Assembly: GCF_013522925.1 (NCBI RefSeq)
Contig: NZ_JAAMQU010000019.1
Span: forward strand, 1-55,280
Source: Pseudomonas japonica
Lineage (GTDB): Bacteria; Pseudomonadota; Gammaproteobacteria; Pseudomonadales; Pseudomonadaceae
Length of the DNA stretch: 55,280 nucleotides
Direction: 5' to 3'
Positions 34,848 to 44,387 of the stretch are shown here, piece by piece. The position numbers were made by a program, and so were the translations under genes. Under the pieces are notes generated by a model. That model saw only the letters and a program-made list of their open reading frames with translations, was not told the origin of the DNA and did no database searches. Position 1 is the first letter of the stretch, and each line of letters begins with the position of its first letter.

Positions 34848-36314
34848 ATGACTGACTTGGCCACAACGCAACTAAAAACCTATCATCCCTATATCAACGG
34901 CAAATCCTGGGAAAGTGCTGATCAACCTGAGCAGGTTGTCGTCAATCCCTACAATCAACAGGCGCTGGCACTTGTAAAACTCGCGACTGCTGCAGACATC
35001 GATGTGGCTATCGCTGCGGCATATGAGGCGCAGAAAACCTGGGGTAAAACTCTGGCCAAGGAGCGTGAGGCTATCCTTTGCCGCGCTGCTGACATTATCG
35101 AGCGACGCCGCAGCGACATCGTAAATATCCTGATCCAAGAAGGAGGCAACGTCTTCGGAAAAGCCATGTTCGAATGTGATTATATGGTGAGTACCTTCCG
35201 GATCGCCGCTGGGCAAGCACGTGACGTTCGTGGCGAGACGATGCCTGCTGACGGACCGGGGCGTATTTCCATGTCCTTCCGGCAGCCGCTTGGCGTCATT
35301 GCAGGTGTAGGGCCGTTTAATGCCCCGTTGCTGCTGAACGGGAAAAAGCTGGCTCCTGCGCTCGCAGCAGGTAACGCGTTTTTGCTTAAGCCAGCTCCGC
35401 AGACTCCTCTTATCGGCTTGATGTTTGCCGAAATCCTCGAGGAAGCAGGGCTGCCGCCAGGCGTATTCAATGTCCTGCCGACCACAAACGAAGCATTAGG
35501 TGACAAATTCTTTTCTGAGAAACGAGTGAAGATGGTGACCTTCACTGGTTCAGCCAAAGTCGGCCAGTACCTTTCCGAACTGGCTGGTAAATTTCAAAAA
35601 CGAATCGTGCTGGAGTTGGGTGGCAAAAGCCCGATCGTGATTCTCAAAGACGCAGATCTCGAATACGCGGTCCGTGCGGCGGCATTCGGCATTTTCTTCA
35701 ACCAAGGTCAGGTCTGTATGGCCAACTCCCGGATCGTCGTTGAAGAGCCCATTTACGAGAAGTTCTGCAGCGCCTTCGCTGAAAAAGTTCGGACAATTCG
35801 TTGTGGGGATCCCACCGACCCTTCGACCATCATCGGTCCGCTTATCAATGCACGCCAATGTGAATTCATCAAAGGCCAGATCGATGATGCAGTGTCGAAA
35901 GGCGCTACGCTGCTGACAGGTGGTGAATACAGTAAAAACTTGTTCCAGCCTTCGGTACTGATAAACGTCGAACCTTCGATGGCAGTTTACAACGAGGAAA
36001 CTTTTGGTCCTTTGGTTTCTATCTACAAGGCTAAAGACTACGAACATGCTCTTGAATTGGCCAATGACACTTCCTATGGCCTCTCGTCGGGCATCGTTAC
36101 CAACGATCTGCAAAAAGCATTCGACTTTGCGCTGCGTGTTGAAGCAGGCTCCGTGCATATCAACGACAACTCGTTTGACGATGATCCGAATGCTCCTTTC
36201 GGCGGTTTCAAAGACAGCGGCCATGGTAAGGAAAACGGTCGCTATTCTGTCCAAGACATGACCGAACTCAAATGGGTAACCCTGCAGATGGGAGAACGTG
36301 CCTTCCCTATCTAA
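34848..36314 (+). CDS. NAD(P)+-dependent aldehyde dehydrogenase, benzaldehyde/vanillin type
   Basis: 488 residues. Coenzyme-binding segments PLGVIAGVGPFNAPLLLN and FLLKPAPQTP, FTGSAKVGQYL, the general base in LELGGKSPIVI, and the catalytic Cys in NQGQVCMANSR are all present, as is the C-terminal EETFGPLVSI box. Most similar in style to vanillin/benzaldehyde dehydrogenases. It would oxidise the aldehyde released by the amine oxidase, although that enzyme is periplasmic, so the aldehyde must first enter the cytoplasm. Last enzyme gene before a strong terminator. Confidence 0.92.
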   Translation: MTDLATTQLKTYHPYINGKSWESADQPEQVVVNPYNQQALALVKLATAADIDVAIAAAYEAQKTWGKTLAKEREAILCRAADIIERRRSDIVNILIQEGGNVFGKAMFECDYMVSTFRIAAGQARDVRGETMPADGPGRISMSFRQPLGVIAGVGPFNAPLLLNGKKLAPALAAGNAFLLKPAPQTPLIGLMFAEILEEAGLPPGVFNVLPTTNEALGDKFFSEKRVKMVTFTGSAKVGQYLSELAGKFQKRIVLELGGKSPIVILKDADLEYAVRAAAFGIFFNQGQVCMANSRIVVEEPIYEKFCSAFAEKVRTIRCGDPTDPSTIIGPLINARQCEFIKGQIDDAVSKGATLLTGGEYSKNLFQPSVLINVEPSMAVYNEETFGPLVSIYKAKDYEHALELANDTSYGLSSGIVTNDLQKAFDFALRVEAGSVHINDNSFDDDPNAPFGGFKDSGHGKENGRYSVQDMTELKWVTLQMGERAFPI

Positions 36315-36322
36315 TAACACCA

Positions 36323-36355
36323 ATTGCCCTACCTCTTCAGTAGGGCAATTTCTTA
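36323..36355 (+). terminator. Intrinsic terminator after the aldehyde dehydrogenase
   Basis: ATTGCCCTAC (36323-36332) pairs exactly with GTAGGGCAAT (36340-36349) around a 7-base loop, followed by TTCTT. It marks the end of the antA-to-dehydrogenase transcription unit. Confidence 0.85.
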
Positions 36356-36543
36356 TGTGTAAGACCCGCCCTTCGGGCACTGCTTGCGTACAACAACAAT
36401 AAAGAAAAGGCAGGCTATTGAGACCCGCTTACTTTCGAATTTCGGATGACATTCGATGTTTGGGTTTTTCCGTATCTGCCGTTCTGCTTTTGCCCCAAAC
36501 TTATAAAGACGTTAACGGTAAAACCCATAACGGAGTGAGCACG

Positions 36544-37872
36544 ATGGTCGAAACTAAAAAAAAGATTAGCGCACTGCTGTTTTGTACTGCACTACAAACG
36601 GCAGCAGAAGCTAATGCATACGAGCTGTATTCGTCAGACGAAGGGGCGTTGAATGCGGATGCCGAGTTGGCAGTCGGCATTTTTCATAGTCGCAAAAGTT
36701 ATGGCCAGTCCAACACCACGACTGGCGGGAGTAAGGACTGGCAGGAGTCGTATGCAAAGTACGGCTTTAGCGGATGGGCCAGCACGGGCAAGGAATCACA
36801 GCGCGCATACGGTGCGCTTAACTGGTTATCAAGCGTGACTTTTGGTCAGGGTGATGCAGCTGGCTGGACTGATGGGACTGAGCGTACGACAAAAATTGAG
36901 GACGCTTACTTGGGTTGGAAATCAGGTGACAGCCTTTCGGCCTTGGGCAAGGACGGCCTGGACATTTCATTTGGTCGCCAGAACGTCATCATTGGTGACG
37001 GATTCCTTATCGCAGGCGACGCACTCAACATCGGGAAATCTTTTCTAGGGGGCTCTGTGAACCGTGGTGGAGCTTACTACCTCACGGGGCGCAAAGCCTT
37101 CGATGAAACGGCCGTACTCAAAATTGGAGGCGCACAGGACCTGCGTGGAGACCTTATGTGGCTCAAATCCGATAACCCTGCCCAAGGTAAAGCCGAGACC
37201 ATCGCCGGCACGCTGGAAAACGTCACCGCTCTGGGGACCGTTGGGCTGACCTACCTGAAAGTAGTAGACACCGACCCTGCCTTCGACTTTTTGGACCGTG
37301 CTGGTACGAGGACAGTTTCTCTCAGAGGCCAAGGTAATCTGGGGAATCCAAACCTCTTACTCAGCGGCGAATACGCCAAGCAACATCGCAATGCACGAGA
37401 CGAAAGAGCTTGGTACCTCGAGTCTGGCTGGAAGTTCTCCGAGGTGCCATGGCGTCCTACTGTGAGCTATCGATTCAGCCTTTTTTCAGAAGGATATGAT
37501 CCGCTGTTCTATGGCAACGTCAGGGCGATAGGAACATGGTTTCAAGGTGAAGTCGCTAGTAATTACTCAGGCCCCTTCAGTACAAATACCCGCATCCACC
37601 AGCTTGGGCTGACGCTTACACCGGCGGACAGTGTAACCCTGGGTGTCCTCGCCTATCGTTTCGAAACGTTGAGTAAAACCGCAGGCGTATTCGAAAATCA
37701 GGATGGTAACGAACTAGACGTTTATGCGATGTGGCAGATGAATGAGCATCTGTCAGCCATTCCTCTGATCGGAATCTACAAGCCTGAAAAAGACATCGAC
37801 AACGGCGGCTCTCAGCTAGACGACAGTCGTACCAATGTTTACGCACAACTTCTTTTTCAGGCCAAGTTCTAA
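36544..37872 (+). CDS. Outer-membrane porin, alginate-export-like family
   Basis: 442 residues from the ATG at 36544 (GGAG 8 bases upstream; the frame is open further up but without a good start). A signal peptide KKKISALLFCTALQTAAEANA is followed by YELYSSDEG. The body is beta-barrel like, with IEDAYLGWKSGDSL and GLDISFGRQNVIIGDGF motifs seen in AlgE/alginate-export-type porins, and ends in an aromatic residue (LLFQAKF). Such porins beside catabolic genes usually admit the substrate. It lies downstream of the terminator, so probably has its own promoter. Confidence 0.85.
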   Translation: MVETKKKISALLFCTALQTAAEANAYELYSSDEGALNADAELAVGIFHSRKSYGQSNTTTGGSKDWQESYAKYGFSGWASTGKESQRAYGALNWLSSVTFGQGDAAGWTDGTERTTKIEDAYLGWKSGDSLSALGKDGLDISFGRQNVIIGDGFLIAGDALNIGKSFLGGSVNRGGAYYLTGRKAFDETAVLKIGGAQDLRGDLMWLKSDNPAQGKAETIAGTLENVTALGTVGLTYLKVVDTDPAFDFLDRAGTRTVSLRGQGNLGNPNLLLSGEYAKQHRNARDERAWYLESGWKFSEVPWRPTVSYRFSLFSEGYDPLFYGNVRAIGTWFQGEVASNYSGPFSTNTRIHQLGLTLTPADSVTLGVLAYRFETLSKTAGVFENQDGNELDVYAMWQMNEHLSAIPLIGIYKPEKDIDNGGSQLDDSRTNVYAQLLFQAKF

Positions 37873-37989
37873 CTCTCGAACAACGCGCGCCCGGCACCTG
37901 CCGGGCAGCCGCAAGTGGATTAATGCCATTCCAAATACAGACGCCGCTTTACTAGACGGACGTCCATCACCACTCCCAAATTGGCGATC

Positions 37990-39194
37990 ATGACTATGGC
38001 CCGAACATTGTCCATAAGGCTAAAAATCATCACCCTGGCAGGTGTGTCCATTGACCTGCCAAGAGATGTGCTGTTCGCAGACTCTATCAGGATTCAGGCG
38101 ACATTGAGCAAGGCTCAGCGAGATGGAACCTTCGCTACTTTGTTGATCGCAGCCGTAGCCGGTCTGATAGGCATAATATTGCTCTGGCTCACAGCATCAG
38201 GTGTGACACGCCCCGTCAATAAGGTCGCCGGTATGCTCGAAGACATTGCAAGTGGCGAAGGCGATCTGACTCAGCGCCTGCACTACCCGCGGCACGACGA
38301 ACTTGGCGCTTTAACGGGCAATTTCAACAAGTTCCTGGATAAGCTTCAGCCCATCGTCGCGGATATCAAAACCAGCATCACCAATGCGCGCGAGACGGCA
38401 GACGAGTCATCCCTGATCGCGCAAAAGACCAGTGAGGGGATGCAACTGCAAAATCGAGAGATCGAGCAGGTCGCAACCGCTTCAAACGAGATGAGCGCGA
38501 CGGCGCATGAGGTCGCCGCAAGCGCCGCTGGCGCGGCATCCGCCGCGAAGAATGCCGAAGTTTCTGCACGAACCGGGAAGGACGTCATGACCCGCAGCAC
38601 TCAAGGTATTAAGGCTCTGGCAGATGAGGTCGGGAAGGCGATCGCGCAGGTTGAGACCTTAGCCGAAACCAGTGAACAAATCGGCGTGATACTCAATGTC
38701 ATCCGCAGCATTGCCGAACAGACCAATCTACTTGCACTCAATGCCGCAATCGAAGCCGCTCGCGCTGGCGAAAGCGGACGCGGGTTCGCAGTTGTGGCGG
38801 ATGAGGTCCGCAGCCTTGCCAAGCGTACCCAGGACTCGGTTGAGGAAATTCGTCATGTTATTGAGCTCATCCATGGAAGCACTCGCGAAGTAGTGGCTAC
38901 AATGCACTCCAGCCGGGACCAAGCGCAGGCGAACGCCGAACAGGTCGTTCAAGTGTCCCAGGCATTGGCGCAAATAAGCGATGCCGTCGGCGTGATCACC
39001 GAAATGAACCTCCAGATTGCAAGCGCGGCTGAAGAGCAAAGTGCCGTGGCAGAGGAAGTAAATCGGAACGTGGCGGCGATTAGTACAGTCACCGAACAAC
39101 TGGCAGAACAGGCAACGGAGAGCGCCAGGGTAAGCGGCAAGCTGAACGCGTTGGCTAGCCATCAATGCGCCTGGTTGAGCAGTTCAAGGTGTGA
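37990..39194 (+). pseudogene. Methyl-accepting chemotaxis protein with deleted sensor domain and 3' frameshift
   Basis: The HAMP region (ASGVTRPVNKVAGMLEDIASGEGDLTQRL) and signalling hairpin (EQTNLLALNAAIEAARAGESGRGFAVVADEVRSLAKRT) are intact. However, the first transmembrane start (MARTLSIRLKIITLAG) is fused directly to the tail of a Cache-type sensor (VSIDLPRDVLFADS), so nearly all of the ligand-binding domain is missing. At the 3' end a one-base shift near 39168 hides the expected ending (MRLVEQFKV, stop at 39192-39194) and a false tail runs to 39231. It cannot sense normally. Its position suggests chemotaxis toward the pathway substrate before decay. Confidence 0.85.
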
Positions 39195-39333
39195 GGCAGC
39201 TATGCTCTTGCAGTATGTGACTAACGAGTAAATTCTGAATTTTGTCATCGACTATCTCGATCTTGGCTATGTACTTTCGCCTTGAAGCGAATGGGTCAAG
39301 ACCGATGCAGTCTATGGCCAAACCCATTGCAAA

Positions 39334-39950
39334 TAGCCGGTCAGCGCGGGCACCGACCATAGCTACACCGTCGCCAAGGGCCAATACATTCAGGTGCTCG
39401 ACGTTGCCGGACGGCAGTGCTCGGACTTCGTTGCCTTTGACCGCCGCGCATTTGGACCGGGGCATCGAGCTGCAGCTGGACCAGACCGTCACCCGCACCC
39501 TCAACGGCAGCGCGTACCCGGCACCAGGGTTGTTCGGCAAGTTCTTCGACCGACGCCTGCAACGCATGCTGGAAGTGGTGCAGGACACCGTCGGCCGCCA
39601 CGACGCCTTCCCTCGCCTGGGCCGCCCGCTACTACGAAAGCCACGGTAATTTCGGGCACGACAACTGCAACGACAACCTTAGCCGCGTGCTGGCCGCCCA
39701 CTGGGTTCAAGCGCGGGAAGGCTGCCCTGCGATCAACTTTTTCTTCAACACCGCCATCGATGCCCATCAGCAGATGACTTTGGATGAACTGTGGTCGCGG
39801 CCCGGCGATTACGTATTGCTCAAAGCGATGACCAACTTGGTGTGCGGCAGTTCGTCCTGCCGCGATGACATCGACCCGGCCAATGGCTAGGAGCCGACCG
39901 ACATTCATATCCGCGTCCACAGCGAAAAGGAGCGCCTTGCCCTCGCCATG
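39334..39950 (+). pseudogene. DUF1989/urea-carboxylase-associated family protein, frameshifted
   Basis: Fragments in different frames follow the family order: YTVAKGQYIQVLDVAGRQCSDF, TRTLNGSAYPAPGLFGKFFDRR, MLEVVQDTVGRHDAF, YYESHGNFGHDNCNDNL, GCPAINFFFNTAID, LDELWSRPGDYVLLKAMTNLVCGSSSCRDDIDPANG and TDIHIRV. At least three frame changes and a stop interrupt it, and the start is missing. These proteins accompany urea-carboxylase and amino-acid pathways. Confidence 0.8.
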
Positions 39951-40596
39951 AGCACTCGTAGCACGGCCGACTCTCACAATCGCTTACAGCGCAAAAACCG
40001 TGCTACGAACGAGGCCAGCCGCCGCTACAGTTGTAATGCGCGTATCAGGAGCAGCCATGGTAGTCATCGCTGTCGTCCTCATGTACGAACACTTCGTCGG
40101 CTAACCGTCCTCAAGGTTACAAGGGAGATCTGAAGTTTGTGCATCCTAGACGAAACTGTCGAAATTACTCAGCGCAATCAGAGACTCGAATAACTTCACC
40201 TAAGTGAAGGACCCCATTTCCAATGCATTTCAAGTGTAACGCACAGAGCCGCGAGCAGCAAGTAACGAGCCCGCTGGGATTGAACTGTGAGTCGATCTCA
40301 GGAGACGGAATTTTTTTATTAAAGCTCGCGATTTCAAGAGAAGATTTTCGATGCTTTTTGATAACTTAGGTCATTGCTTTCGCTAGGCTATGAGCGCACT
40401 TGTGAAAAGCAGTCTGCTTATCGATTCGGTTCTGAGACTCTTGGAGGTCGGCTCGTAGGTGCCGGCGCGCACCCACATTGCTCGAAGGACAGTGCTCAAA
40501 TTAATCAAAAAGATCATCAATTTTCTTCGGAGGATAATCTCGTTGGACGCCACCCTGTCGTTTAGAGAAAGCGTCCAAGCTCGGCTCTTACCGAGA
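39951..40596. other. No recognisable gene
   Basis: Short frames only. A small perfect hairpin CTTCAC-CTAA-GTGAAG occurs near 40195-40210. It separates two pseudogenes and is likely decayed DNA. Confidence 0.4.
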
Positions 40597-41178
40597 CTAC
40601 GACTCAAGTGCGCGCACGCGTTCGCGGCGGTGCGGCTCGTTCAGCACTTCAGTTTGCTGTAGCGTGAAATCGAAGTCGATTTCTGCAAACCGGCCTACGA
40701 CTCCGTACGCTGCCGCAGCGGTCTGGTCCTCACTGAAACGGATTTGCGCCACTAGCTCATCACGGGTGGCATACGCGAAATCGTCATAGAGGTACTTATC
40801 GCCTGCCAAATTGATCTGGGTAGTAAGATGCCGATGGCCGGCCGCCGAGATGAAGAAGTCAATATGCGCTGGGCGCTGACCGTGGCGTCCCAGTTAATCG
40901 AGCAGTTGCTGGGTCGGACCGACTGGTGGGCAGCCGTATTCCGATGGCACGATACTGCGGAAGCGATAAAGGCCATCGACATTTGTAACAATGCGTCGGC
41001 GGAGGTTGAATTCCGACTGGCTCGGGCCAAAGTACGAGTAAGTGCCACCGGTATTGGCCTGCCAAACATCGACTATCGCGCCCGCCAACGGTTTTTCGTC
41101 GACATCCACCATCCGCCCTTTCATGAACAGTGGGGTGCCTGGGTCGGTACCATCGTCCAGCCGTGCTTCCACGTCGCA
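40597..41178 (-). pseudogene. catA: Catechol 1,2-dioxygenase, N-terminally truncated with a nonsense codon
   Basis: The minus strand reads DVEARLDDGTDPGTPLFMKGRM, AGAIVDVWQANTGGTYSYF, EFNLRRRI and FRSIVPSEYGCPPVGPTQQLLD, then a TAA at 40894-40896 where the family has CAA (Gln). It continues in the same frame with LGRHGQRPAHIDFFISAAGHRHLTTQINLAGDKYLYDDF and ends at 40597. These are intradiol dioxygenase core motifs including iron-binding Tyr/His regions. The N-terminal about 130 residues are missing and similarity stops at an integrase fragment at 41178. Catechol is the product of AntABC, so this gene once completed that route. Confidence 0.88.
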
Positions 41179-41578
41179 TCTGCTGGTCCACGATAAGGGC
41201 GGCAAGGTGCGCTACCTACCCATGCACCCGGTCGCACCAGACTGTATCCATCCTTAACTAGAGCGCTCAGGATATGTGTTGGCCAACCCTAAAGCGCCGT
41301 TGTTTGTACTCTTGCGGCACTGGCCCAAAGGTCTTGTAGTAACAGCCAACGGCATCTAAACCCTGGTGGGGGCCTACGCGAAGAAAGCAGGCATCCAGGT
41401 TGAGGGGCTAGGCGTACACGGCTTACGTGCGACGGCGGCCACCAATGCCCTGGAGCACGAGGCGGATCTTGCCAAGGTCCAGGCTTGGTTGGGCCATACC
41501 AATATCAGCACGACCAGGCTCTACGATCGGCGGCAGAACCGGCCGGAGGATTCACCTACTTATAAGGTGAAATGTTGA
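41178..41578 (+). pseudogene. 3' fragment of a tyrosine recombinase, copy of 50.3-50.7 kb
   Basis: HLLVHDKGGKVRYLPMHPVAPD, then after stops and indels AYAKKAGIQVEGLGVHGLRATAATNALEHEADLAKVQAWLGHTNISTTRLYDRRQNRPEDSPTYKVKC. This closely follows the C-terminal half of the intact integrase at 49767-50729. It is joined directly to the truncated catA, so recombination at this integrase probably removed the start of catA. Confidence 0.9.
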
Positions 41579-41649
41579 TAGGTCTGCCATGGAAACGCTG
41601 CACAGATAGCGCTGCCAGCGCTTGGCCTGGCAGCGGCGTTCGGCAACCT

Positions 41650-42930
41650 TTATTGAGCAGCAGTAATTGCCGCAAGCAGTTTTTTACCGCCCGCATTAGC
41701 GTCGGCCTTCGTGTCAGTCAAAAAATTCGTAACCACGTCAAACACGGCGCCCTGAACGGCTTGGGAGGTCGACATATTGAACGCCATACTCGGTGTAAGG
41801 GTGCCCGATCGCTCCGCCTCAGCAAAGTCCTTGGCCGAAGCCTGAGCGCAGCTATCAAACTTACTCATGTCCAAGCCCTTGATTACAGGAATGGAACCTT
41901 TGTTCTGGTTGAACGTGTATTGAAAGTCCGGCTCAAGCGCAACCTTGGCCAGATCATTGCGCGCAGCTATGTTACCCGGCGTGTTGTTATTTTCAGCAGG
42001 CTTGAACATGGCCAACGAGTCTATGGTGTAGCTGTATGAGCCTTGGGAGCCTGGGAAGGGCACACATTCGTAGTCAGTACCGGCATGCTTACCTGCTGCA
42101 GTCCATTCACTTTTGGCCCAGTCACCCATGATCTGCATACCTGCTTTACCGTTGATGACCTTGGCCGTTTCCAGGTTCCAGTCCTGACCGGAGCCGTTCG
42201 GGTCCAGATACCCTTGGACCTTGCGCAATGCGGCAAATACTTCAGCCATTTTCGGCCCGGTCAACGTGTCAGCATCCATGTCGATAAAGGCTTTCTTGAA
42301 GCCGTCAGCGCCCATAATGCTTACGACAAGATTTTCAAAAATCGTGGTGTCCTGCCAAGCCTGGCCACCGTGCGCGATGGCAATGAACCCCGCGGCCTTG
42401 AGTTTATCGCCGGCGGCGTAAAGCTCCTCAAGCGTAGCGGGCGCTTTGATCACACCGGCTTGTTTGAGCACGGCAGGATTAATCCATAGCCAATTGATAC
42501 GGTGGATATTGACCGGCACCGCGACGTAGTGCCCGTCGTACTTCATGTTATCGGCCACCGCCTTGGGCAGCAGATCGTCCCAGTGATTGGCCCTTGCGAC
42601 ATCGTCAATACTGGTCAGCAAATTCAGCTTACCCCACTCCTGAATGTCTGGTCCCTTGATTTGGGCAGCCGAGGGAGGGTTACCTGAAACTGCGCGAGTC
42701 TTCAAGACCGTCATCGCCGCACCGCCGCCGCCCCCCGCTACGGCACCGTCCTTCCAGGTAAAGCCATCGTTTTCAATGATTTTCCTGAGCACATCCACTG
42801 ATTTGGCTTCCCCCCCGGACGTCCAATAGTGCACGACCTCAACGGTTCCCTTGCTCTCGGCAGCCTGGACGACGGCGGGGAGCAGTGAAACCAGCGAAAT
42901 AATCGAAGCGAGGCGGGTGAGTCGGTTCAT
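41650..42930 (-). CDS. gtsA: Periplasmic sugar-binding protein, GtsA-like
   Basis: About 426 residues from the ATG at 42930 (AAAGGTAACGCT upstream). Signal peptide RLTRLASIISLVSLLPAVVQA, then VEVVHYWTSGGEAKSVDVL and typical family segments (GGGGAAMTVLKTRAVSGNPPSAAQIKG, WLWINPAVLKQAG, GKAGMQIMGDWAKSEW) of the glucose/mannose-type ABC system. No permease or ATPase genes follow on this strand; the gene is followed by the integrase fragment. So the rest of the operon has been lost or is elsewhere. Confidence 0.9.
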   Translation of the reverse strand: MNRLTRLASIISLVSLLPAVVQAAESKGTVEVVHYWTSGGEAKSVDVLRKIIENDGFTWKDGAVAGGGGGAAMTVLKTRAVSGNPPSAAQIKGPDIQEWGKLNLLTSIDDVARANHWDDLLPKAVADNMKYDGHYVAVPVNIHRINWLWINPAVLKQAGVIKAPATLEELYAAGDKLKAAGFIAIAHGGQAWQDTTIFENLVVSIMGADGFKKAFIDMDADTLTGPKMAEVFAALRKVQGYLDPNGSGQDWNLETAKVINGKAGMQIMGDWAKSEWTAAGKHAGTDYECVPFPGSQGSYSYTIDSLAMFKPAENNNTPGNIAARNDLAKVALEPDFQYTFNQNKGSIPVIKGLDMSKFDSCAQASAKDFAEAERSGTLTPSMAFNMSTSQAVQGAVFDVVTNFLTDTKADANAGGKKLLAAITAAQ

Positions 42931-42991
42931 AGCGTTACCTTTATTGTTTTTTGTGTGGTGTTGTAGCTTGCCTGGGGGAAACCGGTGTCGC

Positions 42992-44260
42992 TTATTCAAG
43001 CCCTAGCCCTGCACGGCCAATGGCATTCAGCCCTTCTTGAGTGAACCGATCTTTCCAGGATTTTTCGTAGTCCTCACGTGGGAAGTCATCGGGGGATGCC
43101 CCCCGTTCAAAAGCGCGAAACACGTCGTGAGCGTAGCGCTGGTTCTTGGGACACATCGGCGCTGCGGGTACATACATGACATTGCCCCAGCCTTGCTGGT
43201 TTTCGACCGGTGCAACACTATGAATTACATCGCAATGCCACCATACCGAATCCCCGGCCCGCACGTCGGGGATGGGCGTAAGCCCTTCTACCAGAAGTGG
43301 GTGCCATTTTGGGGACACCGGAAGCACCTTGCCCGGCACAACACCGCACAACTCATCTTCAGGCACGTCGTCGAGCAATGGCCTGAGTAGCATGTAGGCC
43401 ATTGCTTTAGGGATTGGCAAGGTGTGCAAAACTCCTTGATCAGCCCCCATGTCAGAAAGGGCAGTCCACCCTTGGAAGGTACGGAATGCGGAACATTTGA
43501 CCGTATCCTCGTAAGCATACTCATCCACCTCTGTGCGGAAGGCGGCGTCCCAAGGATCGTATGAAGCAAATTCATTGCTGTAGATCTTGTCGAACACTTT
43601 TAGGTAAGCAGGATGCAGCCACCGCTCCAGTGCACCGGAGTCGGTATGCGGGCCCAACCCTTTGGAGGTGGTTCCCGGCGGACGGCGGCGAACGCGATCA
43701 GGGTAGAGTGCGTTGACGTCCGGATTGAACCACTCCTGCCCCTGTGAGTTTGTCTTCCATAAACGGTTCAAAAACGACTGGGCTTTGCCCATGCGTTCAT
43801 CCTGACGTAATTCCATCTGGGCCTTGGACCAATAGATAGGGAAGATCTCAGGCCGGGAGGCGTCCAGGTTGCCAAAAAATTGATCGACAGGACCTCTATA
43901 AACGCGGTCGAATTCATTCCTGTCCAGGTAATCCAAAAGGTCCTTTTCCCATGCCAGTACTTGATCCCTAGGAAAATGGTTTTTGATGACCATGCAGCCT
44001 CGGCGCTTGATGTGCGCTATCTGCGCCTCGGTAACTCTCCCTTGAGCAATATCCTCGAAGTCAAGTACTGGCCATCCTGACCCCGTCCTGGCCTCTTGGT
44101 CCTTGATTGAGGCGATCTCTGCGCGAATAAAATCACTGACCTCGGCAAACAACGCGTCTAGGTCGCCGATCTGGGACCGTAGTGCGCGCTTCATCCTGAT
44201 GATGCTATCTCTGTAATCTTCTGGAAGGACAGCAGATTCAAAAGATTGATACTTGCTCAT
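42992..44260 (-). CDS. DUF1479 (YbiU-like) non-haem iron dioxygenase-like protein
   Basis: 422 residues from the ATG at 44260. The sequence GLGPHTDSGALERWL with a later WWHCDVIHSVAPVEN gives the H-x-D...H set expected of 2-oxoglutarate/Fe(II)-type oxygenases, and RRGCMVIKNHFPRDQVLAWEKDL opens the fold. DUF1479 proteins are widespread; their substrate is mostly unknown. It lies upstream of gtsA and downstream of an AraC regulator on the same strand, so the three may form a carbohydrate or small-molecule unit. Confidence 0.85.
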   Translation of the reverse strand: MSKYQSFESAVLPEDYRDSIIRMKRALRSQIGDLDALFAEVSDFIRAEIASIKDQEARTGSGWPVLDFEDIAQGRVTEAQIAHIKRRGCMVIKNHFPRDQVLAWEKDLLDYLDRNEFDRVYRGPVDQFFGNLDASRPEIFPIYWSKAQMELRQDERMGKAQSFLNRLWKTNSQGQEWFNPDVNALYPDRVRRRPPGTTSKGLGPHTDSGALERWLHPAYLKVFDKIYSNEFASYDPWDAAFRTEVDEYAYEDTVKCSAFRTFQGWTALSDMGADQGVLHTLPIPKAMAYMLLRPLLDDVPEDELCGVVPGKVLPVSPKWHPLLVEGLTPIPDVRAGDSVWWHCDVIHSVAPVENQQGWGNVMYVPAAPMCPKNQRYAHDVFRAFERGASPDDFPREDYEKSWKDRFTQEGLNAIGRAGLGLE

Positions 44261-44387
44261 GATAGGACCTGTTTTTTGTTTTTCACACAGGTATAGAAGC
44301 ACTTCCAGCTGCGTCACCGGCAGTGTCAATTGAGGCGAGTTCCAATACTATTGTGGCGTTGTAGCCTTGCAGACTGAAGCAATAAGC

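Noticed and set aside
35550..36380. Minus-strand open frame of 276 codons
   Set aside because: Antisense to the aldehyde dehydrogenase, which has all catalytic motifs.
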